A stretch of 64,000 bases of DNA, taken from Halobacillus andaensis (GTDB lineage: Bacteria > Bacillota > Bacilli > Bacillales > Halobacillaceae). Under the pieces are notes generated by a model, which ran no database searches, was not told the origin of the DNA, and was given only the letters and a program-made list of their open reading frames with translations. This document shows, piece after piece, positions 1-7,640 of this stretch. The stretch is taken from the NCBI RefSeq assembly GCF_014636475.1, contig NZ_BMEL01000001.1:1359375-1423374 (forward strand), written 5' to 3'. The number at the start of each line of letters is the position of its first letter. The stretch's first letter is position 1. A program made the position numbers and the translations under genes.

Positions 1-354
1 CACTTCAATAAACGTACGTAACACAGTAAGGGCTAACAGTAAAAAATAGAAACTAAAGAACAGACTAAACAGTCCGCCTATATGCTTTCCAAACAGGTCT
101 TTATGAATAGCTACAATGTCTCCTCCACTTTTTTTGAGAATCTCATATACCATCCATAGTAAAAGATGAATGAATGCCCCAGCTAATAGGAGTGAAATCC
201 AAGAGTCAAAGCCTGAGTGCTCAGCTATATAACTCTCGAATCCTAATATTCCCACTCCTACTTGCATGGAATGAATAATAAAAAATACAAACATCGGAGT
301 GATAAGGAATTGTTCAGGTATACGAACACTATTTGTATTTGAAAGTTTATTCAT
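1..354 (-). CDS. GerB-family spore germination permease, N-terminal part
   Basis: This gene is cut by the left window edge; 118 N-terminal codons are visible. The start ATG at 352-354 overlaps the stop of the upstream gerA by 8 bp, the tight coupling usual in ger operons. The visible protein begins with a short hydrophilic stretch (NSVRIPEQFLITP) and then three hydrophobic segments containing MQVGVGILGF, which matches the QxGxGIL signature at the start of the GerB/GRKB amino-acid-permease-like family. Members form the integral membrane B subunit of germinant receptors in the spore inner membrane. The specific germinant cannot be told. It is a second, separate germination locus from the one at 12-15.7 kb. 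The C-terminal two thirds and any gerC lie outside the window. Confidence 0.85.
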   Translation of the reverse strand, partial: MNKLSNTNSVRIPEQFLITPMFVFFIIHSMQVGVGILGFESYIAEHSGFDSWISLLLAGAFIHLLLWMVYEILKKSGGDIVAIHKDLFGKHIGGLFSLFFSFYFLLLALTVLRTFIEV

Positions 355-1855
355 CCACGTCCCTCTTCTCAGATGTACGTTTAATGTTAAATCTGACAGC
401 ATCAACTGGGCGAGTCTGCATTGGGCGTTCCGACTGTTTGTTAAATGGCAGACGAATAAACGCATCTCTTAAATCGCGAAACCGTAATGGATAAATTGGA
501 GCGAAGAATGGACGGCCAATTGACTTTAATTTGATCAAATGTCCAATATAAAATGCCATCACCATCGATACTCCAATTAACCCCCACATTTGCGCACCCA
601 GCAGAAACGGAAATCGAATAAGGCGAATGGTGTTACCGATCTGATACACAGGTGTGGTAAAGGACGCCAGCGCTGCCAGCGCGACAATGATCAGGAGAAC
701 ATTACTCGTTAGTCCTGCATCCACTGCAGCGGTTCCAATAACAATTCCGCCTACAATACCAATCGTTTGACCGATTTTTGTAGGGAGCCTGGCTCCTGCT
801 TCCCTAAGCAATTCAATGGTTAATTCTAAAATAATAACTTCCAAAATCGGAGGAAAAGGAATGTCAGCTCTTGAAGATACAATCGTCGACATTAACTCCT
901 CAGGAATCATTTCATGATGATAGGTTAAAATGGCAACATATAAAGAAGTACTAAGCACAGAAAAAAATACAGCAAACAGGCGAATTAAACGAAAGACACT
1001 GGCTAAGGGCCACGGTAAAAAATAGTCATCAGAGGAAGAAAAAAATTCTACTACGGTGGTAGGACATGTTAAAACATGGGGGGAACCGTCTACGATAATT
1101 GCAATTTTCCCCTCAACAATAACTTCCACCGCACGGTCCGGCCGTTCTGTATCTAATAGCTGGGGAAAAGGGGAAGTAGAGTTGTCCGCGATCATCTGGG
1201 TAATAAATGAACTGTCAATAATCTGATCATATTCAATATCCTGCAATCTCTGTAGGACCGTATTTACGTTATCTGGATCGGCAATCCCATCTATGTACAC
1301 GACACCTACCCTTGTCTTAGTTATCTTTCCTACGGTAACTTCTTTCATCGTAAATTGCGGAAGAGTTAAGCGTTTGCGCATTAAATTCATATTTTTATCG
1401 ATGGATTCAACAAATGCTTCTTTCGGCCCTACGACACTAAACTCAACTTCAGGAATAGAAACTTTTCTTCCTTCAACTGTTACTGCCGGAATAAGCAATA
1501 CGCCTGGATCATTTTCTTTTAATTGAATAGCAATGTGCCCTGTCATCATTTTTTGTCTAACCAAGGATGGATCATCCGTAATCTGAAGATCTTCCACTGG
1601 AAGAAGATTTTTTAAATCATCAAGCGTATAAACAGTGTGCTGCTTAAGTACGGGCAAAACGGAATGGTTAAGAAGCTTTGGTTCACTTAACGTTCCAACG
1701 TAGGAAACGATATAACCGCTTACCCCAGCTTGGTAGGATTTAAAGTCGTCTGATTTCTTCAAGGTTTTGAATAACGTTTCCAACGTCTCCTCTGCCTTGG
1801 CATTTAACTCATCCTGTTTTTCTTCTTGTACTCGTTTCCGCTTCCATTTCCACAT
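347..1855 (-). CDS. GerA-family spore germination protein (receptor A subunit)
   Basis: 502 residues, the usual length of GerA/GerKA-type germinant receptor A subunits. The N-terminal cytosolic domain (about residues 30-280) is followed by four or five membrane segments between about 285 and 450. The family-typical block PFPQLLDTERPDR (about 225-237) and the GQTIGIVGGIVIG stretch (about 365-377) are both present and recur in the second GerA at 14147-15679. The ATG at 1853-1855 has an AAGGAG ribosome site about 7 bp upstream. It is translationally coupled to the gerB fragment downstream. Known role of the family: part of the nutrient receptor in the inner spore membrane that triggers germination. 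Ligand unknown. Expression in the forespore is expected but I saw no convincing sigma-G promoter here. Confidence 0.93.
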   Translation of the reverse strand: MWKWKRKRVQEEKQDELNAKAEETLETLFKTLKKSDDFKSYQAGVSGYIVSYVGTLSEPKLLNHSVLPVLKQHTVYTLDDLKNLLPVEDLQITDDPSLVRQKMMTGHIAIQLKENDPGVLLIPAVTVEGRKVSIPEVEFSVVGPKEAFVESIDKNMNLMRKRLTLPQFTMKEVTVGKITKTRVGVVYIDGIADPDNVNTVLQRLQDIEYDQIIDSSFITQMIADNSTSPFPQLLDTERPDRAVEVIVEGKIAIIVDGSPHVLTCPTTVVEFFSSSDDYFLPWPLASVFRLIRLFAVFFSVLSTSLYVAILTYHHEMIPEELMSTIVSSRADIPFPPILEVIILELTIELLREAGARLPTKIGQTIGIVGGIVIGTAAVDAGLTSNVLLIIVALAALASFTTPVYQIGNTIRLIRFPFLLGAQMWGLIGVSMVMAFYIGHLIKLKSIGRPFFAPIYPLRFRDLRDAFIRLPFNKQSERPMQTRPVDAVRFNIKRTSEKRDVDE

Positions 1856-1967
1856 GATTAATCTCCTTAACCGTATTCATTTATCCCAGTCTTCTTTACG
1901 TTTATTGTTCACTACACCTTGTTTTTTTATGCGAATTTGGGAAAGCTATGGGAAAGGAGGAAATGAC

Positions 1968-2159
1968 TTGATTTACGCATATATCATCCCATTGTTCGTC
2001 TTGGCAGCTTTTTTTCTATCTATCTTTTTCTTGTTTAATTTAATAGCAAAAATCATCTTATTTTCTTTTCTACTTATTATTATGTTTCTCCCATTCTTAG
2101 TCATTTATAAAGAAGAAGTTCGGGATAAGGAGCCTGTGACTCAAAAAGAAAGTAAATAA
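1968..2159 (+). CDS. small membrane protein, function unknown
   Basis: A 63-residue protein if translation starts at TTG 1968, which is preceded by a strong AAAGGAGG ribosome site at 1953-1960. The open frame extends further upstream, but that extension runs back through the divergent gerA gene and has no ribosome site. The product is almost entirely hydrophobic, with two membrane segments (about residues 3-22 and 26-48), then a short charged tail ending in KKESK-like sequence. It is divergent from gerA. I do not recognise a family. Small two-helix proteins are common in spore formers, and no function is assigned. Start codon choice is inferred from the ribosome site. Confidence 0.55.
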   Translation: MIYAYIIPLFVLAAFFLSIFFLFNLIAKIILFSFLLIIMFLPFLVIYKEEVRDKEPVTQKESK

Positions 2160-2184
2160 AAAGATACCGGGACATAAGTAAGAT

Positions 2185-2395
2185 AACGATGTAAAAAAAG
2201 AACATTCCTATAAACGCAGGTCATTAGCGTAGTCTTAAATGCGGAGACTCCTGTGGGAACAGCGCGAGCCGAAGATCCCGCAGGAAAGCGAAGTGTTTTG
2301 ACGGAGCGATGGTGAAAATCGTTTCTTGGCACATAAATAATCCGAACTGATTTCAATAAAATCGTTCGGATTATTTTATGCTTTATTCAGTTTTG
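2185..2395 (+). repeat. intergenic repeat family A, copy 1
   Basis: This gap repeats, in opposite orientation, the sequence at 7000-7293. Shared blocks include ATGTAAAAAAA, TATAAACGCAG, TCATTAGCGTAGT, TTTTGACGGAGCGATGGTG and a long hairpin (AATAATCCGAAC...GTTCGGATTATT, 2335-2375) followed by TTATGCTTTATTCAG. The middle differs between copies: here it holds an imperfect GC-rich palindrome with ACTCCTGTGGGAAC and GATCCCGCAGGAAAGCG. The hairpin may act as a terminator on either strand. No protein is supported. Confidence 0.75.
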
Positions 2396-2414
2396 TCCCC
2401 GCCTGTTTCGCGAA

Positions 2415-3239
2415 TTACGAATTAATCTGGTCAGGGTGTGAACCTACTCTGCGATCACAATGAAGGTTATTGATCTCGTTCATCTCTAGTTTTGTTAAAC
2501 TGAAATCATATATATTTACATTCTCAACCTGTCGTTCTTTATGGGTGGACTTAGGAATCGTCACTATTCCATGCTGCAGGTCCCACCTTAAAATAATTTG
2601 AGCAGGAGATTTTCCGTACTTTCCCCCTAACTGAAGCAGTAAAGGGTGATCTAAATATGTAGCGCGGGCTAGTGGAGACCACGCTTCAAGTTGGATCCCC
2701 CGTTGTTGACAATAGTGAAGCAATTCCTTTAAATAAAGCTGTGGATGAAACTCAACTTGATTGATCATGGGCACGATTTCGGCTTCTAAAAGCAAATCAT
2801 CCAAATGATGCTGCAAGAAATTACTCACTCCAATCGCTCGTACTTTTCCTTCATAGTAAAGCTTCTCGAGCGCTTTCCACGTTTGTTTAAATTGATTGGG
2901 GACGGGCCAATGAATTAAATACAAATCCACGTAATCCATTTGCAGACGTTTCAGACTTCGTTCAAAGGCTTGAAGTGTCTCCTCATACCCTTGTTCGTCA
3001 TTCCATACTTTCGTCGTGACAAACAATTCCTCTCTCGAAATCCCGCTGTCCTTGATCGCTTTCCCTACCCCTTCTTCATTTCCATAAAAAGATGCTGTAT
3101 CAATATGACGATACCCAACGTTCAAAGCAGATTGAACAGTTTGATAAACTTCTTCTCCTCGATCGACTTTGTATACGCCTAGTCCAAGCTGAGGAATTTT
3201 AACACCGTTTGATAGTTCAACTGTAGTTTCTAAGTTCAA
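2415..3239 (-). CDS. aldo/keto reductase (AKR5-like, glyoxal/methylglyoxal reductase type)
   Basis: 274 residues, typical single-domain AKR TIM barrel. The catalytic tetrad is visible: Asp47, Tyr52, Lys77 and His110, in GYRHIDTASFYGNE, TTKVWN and YLIHWPV contexts. The C-terminal part has IPKSTHKERQVEN, the NADPH-binding loop. It resembles B. subtilis YvgN/YtbE-like enzymes, which reduce glyoxal, methylglyoxal and other aldehydes with NADPH. Exact substrate is not determinable. The start codon is TTG at 3237-3239 with AGGGAGAG about 7 bp upstream. Monocistronic: a repeat-rich gap lies upstream and a family A repeat downstream. Confidence 0.93.
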   Translation of the reverse strand: MNLETTVELSNGVKIPQLGLGVYKVDRGEEVYQTVQSALNVGYRHIDTASFYGNEEGVGKAIKDSGISREELFVTTKVWNDEQGYEETLQAFERSLKRLQMDYVDLYLIHWPVPNQFKQTWKALEKLYYEGKVRAIGVSNFLQHHLDDLLLEAEIVPMINQVEFHPQLYLKELLHYCQQRGIQLEAWSPLARATYLDHPLLLQLGGKYGKSPAQIILRWDLQHGIVTIPKSTHKERQVENVNIYDFSLTKLEMNEINNLHCDRRVGSHPDQINS

Positions 3240-3303
3240 AAAAATCTCTCCCTAATCAACAATATTATTGTACTCATCCCCTTGTCTATTAAAAGATAAA
3301 CAG

Positions 3304-3333
3304 TAAAAAAAGAACCTGTAATAAGCAGGTTCT
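3304..3333 (-). terminator. intrinsic terminator hairpin, inner copy
   Basis: The stem GAACCTG/CAGGTTC is followed on the minus strand by a run of T. It ends transcription coming leftwards from the 3817-4170 gene. A second version of the same hairpin is at 3793-3812, on the other side of the composite repeat. Confidence 0.65.
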
Positions 3334-3792
3334 CAGACTGTCGAAAAAGCTTGGTTGGATGTAAACATAGTATCACTCGGTTCCTCCCTTATGGTCTGAA
3401 GAAAAGGAACAGGAAAAAAGCGCCGCTTTCCGCGGGGCAAGACGGAAAGTCTCCTCGGTCTGCTCGTCCCGCAGGAGTCGTCACTTTTTCCGTTCCTTTT
3501 GATCAAAATTGGCTTTCGGAACCATTGAGGTATGGAGCATTGTTGAAGAGCGTAGCGTAGCTTAGCCGCCACTAGGTCTAGTGATCTTTTAACGAAAAAG
3601 GGTTCTAGAAACGGCGACACTCCTATGGGAGATACGAATAAGGTGTGACACCGGAGGGCTATAAAGACCGAGGAGGCACACCATTCGCCCATGGAAAGGG
3701 AGTCGTTTCTAGAACCCTTTATTCTATCAAACGAAAAAAACTTTTACATGTATTAAAAAATGTAGGGAAACCTTAGATTTCTCTACAAGCTG
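3334..3792 (-). repeat. composite intergenic repeat family B, full copy 1
   Basis: About 460 bp lying between two versions of one terminator hairpin (3304-3333 and 3793-3812). Read on the minus strand it has a boundary motif CAGCTTGTAGAGAAA, a long imperfect palindrome with CACACCTTATTCGTATCTCC and GTCGTTTCTAGAACCC arms (about 3592-3720), a spacer, a second GC-rich palindrome ending TCTTGCCCCGCGGAAAGCGG (about 3400-3520), and the boundary motif AAGCTTTTTCGACAG. It is closely similar to 37730-38180 in opposite orientation. Open frames inside it are by-products of the palindromes and have no ribosome sites. Confidence 0.8.
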
Positions 3793-3812
3793 AGAACCTC
3801 AAATAACAGGTT
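3793..3812 (-). terminator. terminator-like hairpin, outer copy
   Basis: GAACCT-AAATAAC-AGGTTC stem-loop just after the stop of the 3817-4170 gene. It lacks a clear T tract next to it, while the copy at 3304-3333, across the repeat element, has one. Confidence 0.45.
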
Positions 3813-3816
3813 CCCG

Positions 3817-4170
3817 CTACAAGTGAGGCTTGTTTTCTATGTATTTTGGTAATCGGCTTTCAATAAACAAAAAAGAAATAACCCGCAGCAGGACAGGATA
3901 TAAAGCTAATACTCCTAATAAATCACCAATCGAATGAAGAGTGTCCGTTGTAAGCATCCATATGGATAAAGCCAGCATCAAGGCAACCGTTATTAACCCT
4001 ACCCTCCCATTAATCGGTGTCCACGTTCCTGCTACCGTACTCGTATCTTCCTCTAGTAACTGAAAACATCGATAATGATACGGCCTGACTCTGAACCAGT
4101 TGGAAGCTGTAACGAGTTCATCCCGATCACGTATCTGCTTATAACAATAACGACATACTTTCGTACTCAT
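3817..4170 (-). CDS. small membrane protein with Cys-rich N terminus
   Basis: 117 residues. The N terminus reads STKVCRYCYKQI and later YHYRCFQLLEE, so Cys6, Cys9 and a YRCF cysteine near residue 35 could form a zinc site. Two or three hydrophobic helices follow (about residues 58-75 and 80-103). The ATG has AGGAG about 8 bp upstream. It stands alone between murG and a repeat-filled gap. I do not recognise a named family; hypothetical proteins with a short zinc ribbon and membrane helices are common in Bacillaceae. Function unassigned. Confidence 0.7.
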   Translation of the reverse strand: MSTKVCRYCYKQIRDRDELVTASNWFRVRPYHYRCFQLLEEDTSTVAGTWTPINGRVGLITVALMLALSIWMLTTDTLHSIGDLLGVLALYPVLLRVISFLFIESRLPKYIENKPHL

Positions 4171-4419
4171 GGCACCTACTCCTGATCGTTATATTTTAGA
4201 TTAAGAGACCATCACATCCTCTTTTATTATAGCGTAAATCATCCTTCATTCGTAACATTAATCCTATCCAAAGATTAATATTTTTTGCCAATTTTTCAAA
4301 GGCGCAGGTTTATTAATTGAACCGGCGAGCCTATCGATTAGTCTGTTCCTGATCTTACGCTTTAATTTGAAACTTGGCTTAAACGGGTTAATTCATTTAT
4401 CAGTTGTCTTCTCTTAAAT

Positions 4420-4461
4420 AAAAAGCAACCGCTGCAAAATAAGTCGCAGCGGCTGCTTTTA
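4420..4461 (-). terminator. intrinsic terminator of murG-like gene
   Basis: Stem AAAAGCAACCGCTGC / GCAGCGGCTGCTTTT immediately after the murG stop, with T-rich flank on the minus strand. Confidence 0.85.
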
Positions 4462-5541
4462 TTACCTTTCAGCCTGTTGAATAAGCTGGATCACTTCTTG
4501 TTTCGTTTTTCTATTTTCATAGGCTTTCATATTCTCTAACAGCTCATGGCTTCTTTCCCTAAGTTCATTAACTTCTTTTAAGAGCGTCTCAGAAGTTAAA
4601 TCTTCCTCTTCCAGTTTAAGGGCGTACCCTTGTTTCACAAACGAATCGGCGTTTAATATTTGGTCGCCGCGGCTCGCTTGGCGAGATAAAGGAATCAATA
4701 ACATCGGTTTTCTTAAAGCTAGAAATTCAAAGATCGCATTAGATCCTGCTCTTGAAATAATATAATCACTAGCCGCAAATAAATCTTTCAATTCTTCATT
4801 TACATATTCAAATTGCGTATAGCCGGTGCGGTTGATCGATTCGTCTTTATGTCCTTTTCCACATAAATGAACGATTTGCACATCTTTCAGCAGTTCATCT
4901 AAATTTTCACGGATGGCGTCATTGATTTTTTTCGAGCCCGTACTTCCCCCCATGACTAAAACAACAGGTTTCGATTTAGAGAACCCACAAAACCGTAAGC
5001 CTGCCTCTCGACTGCCTTCAAAAAGCTCTTCACGAACCACGGCGCCAATGTATTTTCCTTTTGCTTCCGGCAAGTATTTCATCGTTTCAGGAAATGTGGC
5101 CAGCACTTTTTCTGAAAACGGAAAAGACAGTTTATTCGCCAGTCCCGGGGTGTAATCTGATTCATGAATAATAGCAGGGACCTTTTTAAGCTTGGCGGCC
5201 GCTACTACAGGTACAGACACGAATCCTCCTTTTGAAAAGATCACTTGAGGCTTTCGTTTACCAATAATGCGTAAGGATTGATAGAGACCTTTTAATACCT
5301 TAAACGGATCCTTCAAGTTCTCTTTAGACATATAACGTCTTAACTTTCCAGTAGAAATCCCGTGATAGGTTACGCCGTTTAATGATTCAATCAAATTCCT
5401 TTCAATACCTTCATAGGAGCCAATATAATCTATTTCATACCCTTGTTTTTGAAATTCAGGGATAAGCGCGAGATTGACGATTACATGGCCAGCCGTCCCG
5501 CCTCCTGTAAATAATATTCGTTTTTGACTCAAGTTCTTCAA
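4462..5541 (-). CDS. murG: MurG-like UDP-GlcNAc:lipid I N-acetylglucosaminyltransferase
   Basis: 359 residues, GT28 fold. MurG makes lipid II by adding GlcNAc to undecaprenyl-PP-MurNAc-pentapeptide at the inner membrane face. The N-terminal nucleotide loop [16 protein letters not shown], the second-domain [14 protein letters not shown] and the [24 protein letters not shown] donor-site block are all present. The gene stands alone, outside any division and cell wall cluster, and resembles the stand-alone MurG paralogue of Bacillus species, so it may be a second enzyme. Start is uncertain: TTG 5541 has AAAGGA only about 3 bp away, while the in-frame TTG about 9 bp further in has better spacing. 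It has its own terminator downstream. Confidence 0.9.
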   Translation of the reverse strand: MKNLSQKRILFTGGGTAGHVIVNLALIPEFQKQGYEIDYIGSYEGIERNLIESLNGVTYHGISTGKLRRYMSKENLKDPFKVLKGLYQSLRIIGKRKPQVIFSKGGFVSVPVVAAAKLKKVPAIIHESDYTPGLANKLSFPFSEKVLATFPETMKYLPEAKGKYIGAVVREELFEGSREAGLRFCGFSKSKPVVLVMGGSTGSKKINDAIRENLDELLKDVQIVHLCGKGHKDESINRTGYTQFEYVNEELKDLFAASDYIISRAGSNAIFEFLALRKPMLLIPLSRQASRGDQILNADSFVKQGYALKLEEEDLTSETLLKEVNELRERSHELLENMKAYENRKTKQEVIQLIQQAER

Positions 5542-5586
5542 CGTCCTTTCTTTGGGTGCGTGTGTCTAGGTTAACGCACAGGAATG

Positions 5587-5595
5587 TGCTATAAT
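5587..5595 (+). promoter_or_regulatory. extended -10 promoter element for the MATE gene
   Basis: TGCTATAAT, a perfect extended -10 box, about 40 bp before the MATE start codon. No good -35 box at normal spacing was found, which is acceptable for extended -10 promoters. Confidence 0.5.
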
Positions 5596-5636
5596 CCTCG
5601 TGTCCTAAAGGAATTGTATCAAAAAGGAGAACGTTT

Positions 5637-6995
5637 ATGTACGAAACAAAAACATTACGTGAAAAAATCCAATTATTTCTCATTATTTTATTACCTATCC
5701 TAGTCACTCAGATCGGCATGTACTTAATGAACTTTTTCGATACAATTATGGCTGGACAATCAGGTCCTGACCAATTAGCAGGAGTCGCGATTGGATCGAA
5801 CATATGGCTGCCGATCTTCACTGGATTAAACGGGATTATGATGGCCATCTCACCAATTGTTGCCCAGCAAAAAGGGGCCAGACAAGAAAAAGAAATCTCT
5901 TCGTCTGTAAAGCAGGGCGTTTACTTATCAATTGCCGTAGCCATAGCTATCGGTATCATCGGCTTTTTGCTTTTAGATCCCATACTTAACTTGTTTTCGA
6001 TTGAAGAAGAAGTACGATACGTGGCCAAGTACTACTTGATCACCCTGGGGTTTGGTATCATCCCTCTGTTTGTCTTTAATTTACTACGTTCGTTTATTGA
6101 TGCATTAGGTCAAACAAAAATTTCTATGGGCATCATTTTACTCACTCTTCCTACTAATATATTGTTTAACTATGTTTTCATTTTTGGAAAATGGGGAGCA
6201 CCTGCCCTTGGAGGTATAGGAGCCGGAGTTGCTTCTGCTCTAACGTACTGGGTGTCCTGCAGCATGATCGTCCTTGTGATACACAAGATGTATCCATTAC
6301 GAGTATATGGCATTTTCTCTACTTGGATTACCCCGTCACTAAGAAGCTGGTATGAGCAATTACGCATCGGGATTCCTATCGGCTTTGCGATTTTCTTCGA
6401 AACAAGCATTTTCGCTGCGGTAACATTTTTCATGACGGCCTATGATACATATACAATTGCCGCTCACCAGGCTGCGATTAACTTTGCTTCTTTAGTTTAT
6501 ATGATGCCTCTTAGCATCGCCTTTGCCCTGACGATTGCTGTCGGCTTTGAAGTAGGAGCTAAACGTTACGAAGAGGCTCGCACTTATTCTTACTTAGGGA
6601 TTTCAATGGCTGTTGGGATGTCTGTACTAGCCGGACTTATTTTATATATCTTTGATGATTCAGTCGCCAGGCTATACAGCTCCAATGAAGAAGTGATTGA
6701 ATTAACAAAGTCTTTTATCTTTTATGCGATTTTCTTCCAGTTATCAGACGGTTTCGGTGCACCCTTACAAGGTATTTTACGTGGTTACAAAGATGTTAAT
6801 ATTACTCTTGTGATGGCGTTCGTTTCTTATTGGGTGATTGGTCTGCCAAGCGGCTACTTGATGGCGAACTATACAGACCTTGGCCCATATGGATATTGGA
6901 TGAGTTTAATTATCGGTTTAACCGCTGGTGCTATTACCTTATGGTTTCGTATGGTTCAACTGCAGCGTACAAATATACGTTCTTATGCAAAATAA
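5637..6995 (+). CDS. MATE family multidrug/Na+ exporter (NorM-type)
   Basis: 452 residues with about twelve hydrophobic segments, the length and pattern of MATE transporters. The family signatures are visible: an early QIGMYLMNFFDTIMAGQSG helix-1 region, then PIVAQQKGAR, and in the second half MPLSIAFALTIAVGFEVGAK, which mirrors the first half. NorM-like members export cationic drugs in exchange for Na+ or H+. Substrate is not predictable. ATG 5637 has AAAAAGGAG about 7 bp upstream. It is divergent from murG, with an extended -10 box in the 96-bp gap. Confidence 0.92.
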   Translation: MYETKTLREKIQLFLIILLPILVTQIGMYLMNFFDTIMAGQSGPDQLAGVAIGSNIWLPIFTGLNGIMMAISPIVAQQKGARQEKEISSSVKQGVYLSIAVAIAIGIIGFLLLDPILNLFSIEEEVRYVAKYYLITLGFGIIPLFVFNLLRSFIDALGQTKISMGIILLTLPTNILFNYVFIFGKWGAPALGGIGAGVASALTYWVSCSMIVLVIHKMYPLRVYGIFSTWITPSLRSWYEQLRIGIPIGFAIFFETSIFAAVTFFMTAYDTYTIAAHQAAINFASLVYMMPLSIAFALTIAVGFEVGAKRYEEARTYSYLGISMAVGMSVLAGLILYIFDDSVARLYSSNEEVIELTKSFIFYAIFFQLSDGFGAPLQGILRGYKDVNITLVMAFVSYWVIGLPSGYLMANYTDLGPYGYWMSLIIGLTAGAITLWFRMVQLQRTNIRSYAK

Positions 6996-6999
6996 AATC

Positions 7000-7293
7000 A
7001 GACTGAAAAAAACTGAATAAAGCATAAAATAATCCGAACGATTCTATTGAAATCAGTTCGGATTATTCATTTAAATCGAATTCACACCATCGCTCCGTCA
7101 AAATACTCCGCTTTCCGTGGGCACGGCCTCAGCTTGATCTTGCGCACCGGGTACCAGGTACCGAAATGCACGGTACCTGGTACTCTTATGCTCCCTCGCT
7201 GAAATAGAGTTGCTCCACTGTTACGGTATTTTTACTACGCTAATGATCTGCGTTTATACATCAATTTATTAACGTTCGTTTTTTTACATCATT
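7000..7293 (-). repeat. intergenic repeat family A, copy 2, with nested palindrome
   Basis: Inverted copy of the repeat at 2185-2395. It shares the AATAATCCGAAC hairpin (7029-7069, directly after the MATE stop and likely its terminator), the CACCATCGCTCCGTCAAAA block, ACTACGCTAATGATCTGCG and the distal TTTTTTTACATCATTG end. The central part differs and contains a perfect 13-bp inverted repeat, GTACCAGGTACCG/CGGTACCTGGTAC at 7151-7183, absent from copy 1. No gene is present between 6996 and 7638. Confidence 0.75.
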
Positions 7294-7350
7294 GCTTTAC
7301 CAATGTCTTTATGGGCTTGGAACCATCATCGTATGAATTTTCTGCTGCAA

Positions 7351-7384
7351 ACTCTGTTTCCACAAGGGCACAGAGTGTTTTTTT
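7351..7384 (+). terminator. intrinsic terminator hairpin
   Basis: Stem ACTCTGT/ACAGAGT followed by a run of seven or more T on the plus strand. It lies beyond the family A repeat and before a partial family B repeat. Confidence 0.6.
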
Positions 7385-7391
7385 CATATGA

Positions 7392-7600
7392 TCAATTCTC
7401 GAGAAAAAGGGTTTTAGGAAACGGCGAGCCTCCTGCGGGAGAGACGAATCAGGTGTGACCCCGGAGGGCTAAAAAAGCCCGAGGAGGCACACCGTTCGCC
7501 CGCGGAAAGGGAGTCGTTTCCTAAAACCCTTTATTCTATCGAACGAAAGAAAACTTACCAACCATAAAAATATAGAGAAACCTTAAGTTTCTCTACAGCT
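7392..7600 (-). repeat. composite intergenic repeat family B, half copy 2
   Basis: Contains only the first palindromic module of the family (CTCCTGCGGGAGAGACGAAT...CGCGGAAAGGGAGTCGTTTC, about 7404-7545) plus the boundary hairpin AGAGAAACCTTAAGTTTCTCT at 7574-7594. The second module and the CGACAG boundary are missing. A terminator hairpin abuts it at 7601-7640. Confidence 0.75.
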
Positions 7601-7640
7601 GAGAACGCAAGTCCCTGATAAGAGGACTTGCGTTCTTTTT
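7601..7640 (+). terminator. terminator hairpin next to aldehyde dehydrogenase stop
   Basis: Stem GAACGCAAGTCC/GGACTTGCGTTC with TTTTT on the plus strand; A-rich on the other side, so it may serve both strands. It overlaps the stop codon of the aldehyde dehydrogenase gene. Confidence 0.65.

Noticed and set aside
2141..2356. 71-codon minus-strand frame
   Set aside because: Lies in repeat family A, has no ribosome site and reads through palindrome arms.
3333..3692. 119-codon minus-strand frame and overlapping plus-strand frame
   Set aside because: Both lie inside the composite repeat; the translation is a by-product of GC-rich palindromes.
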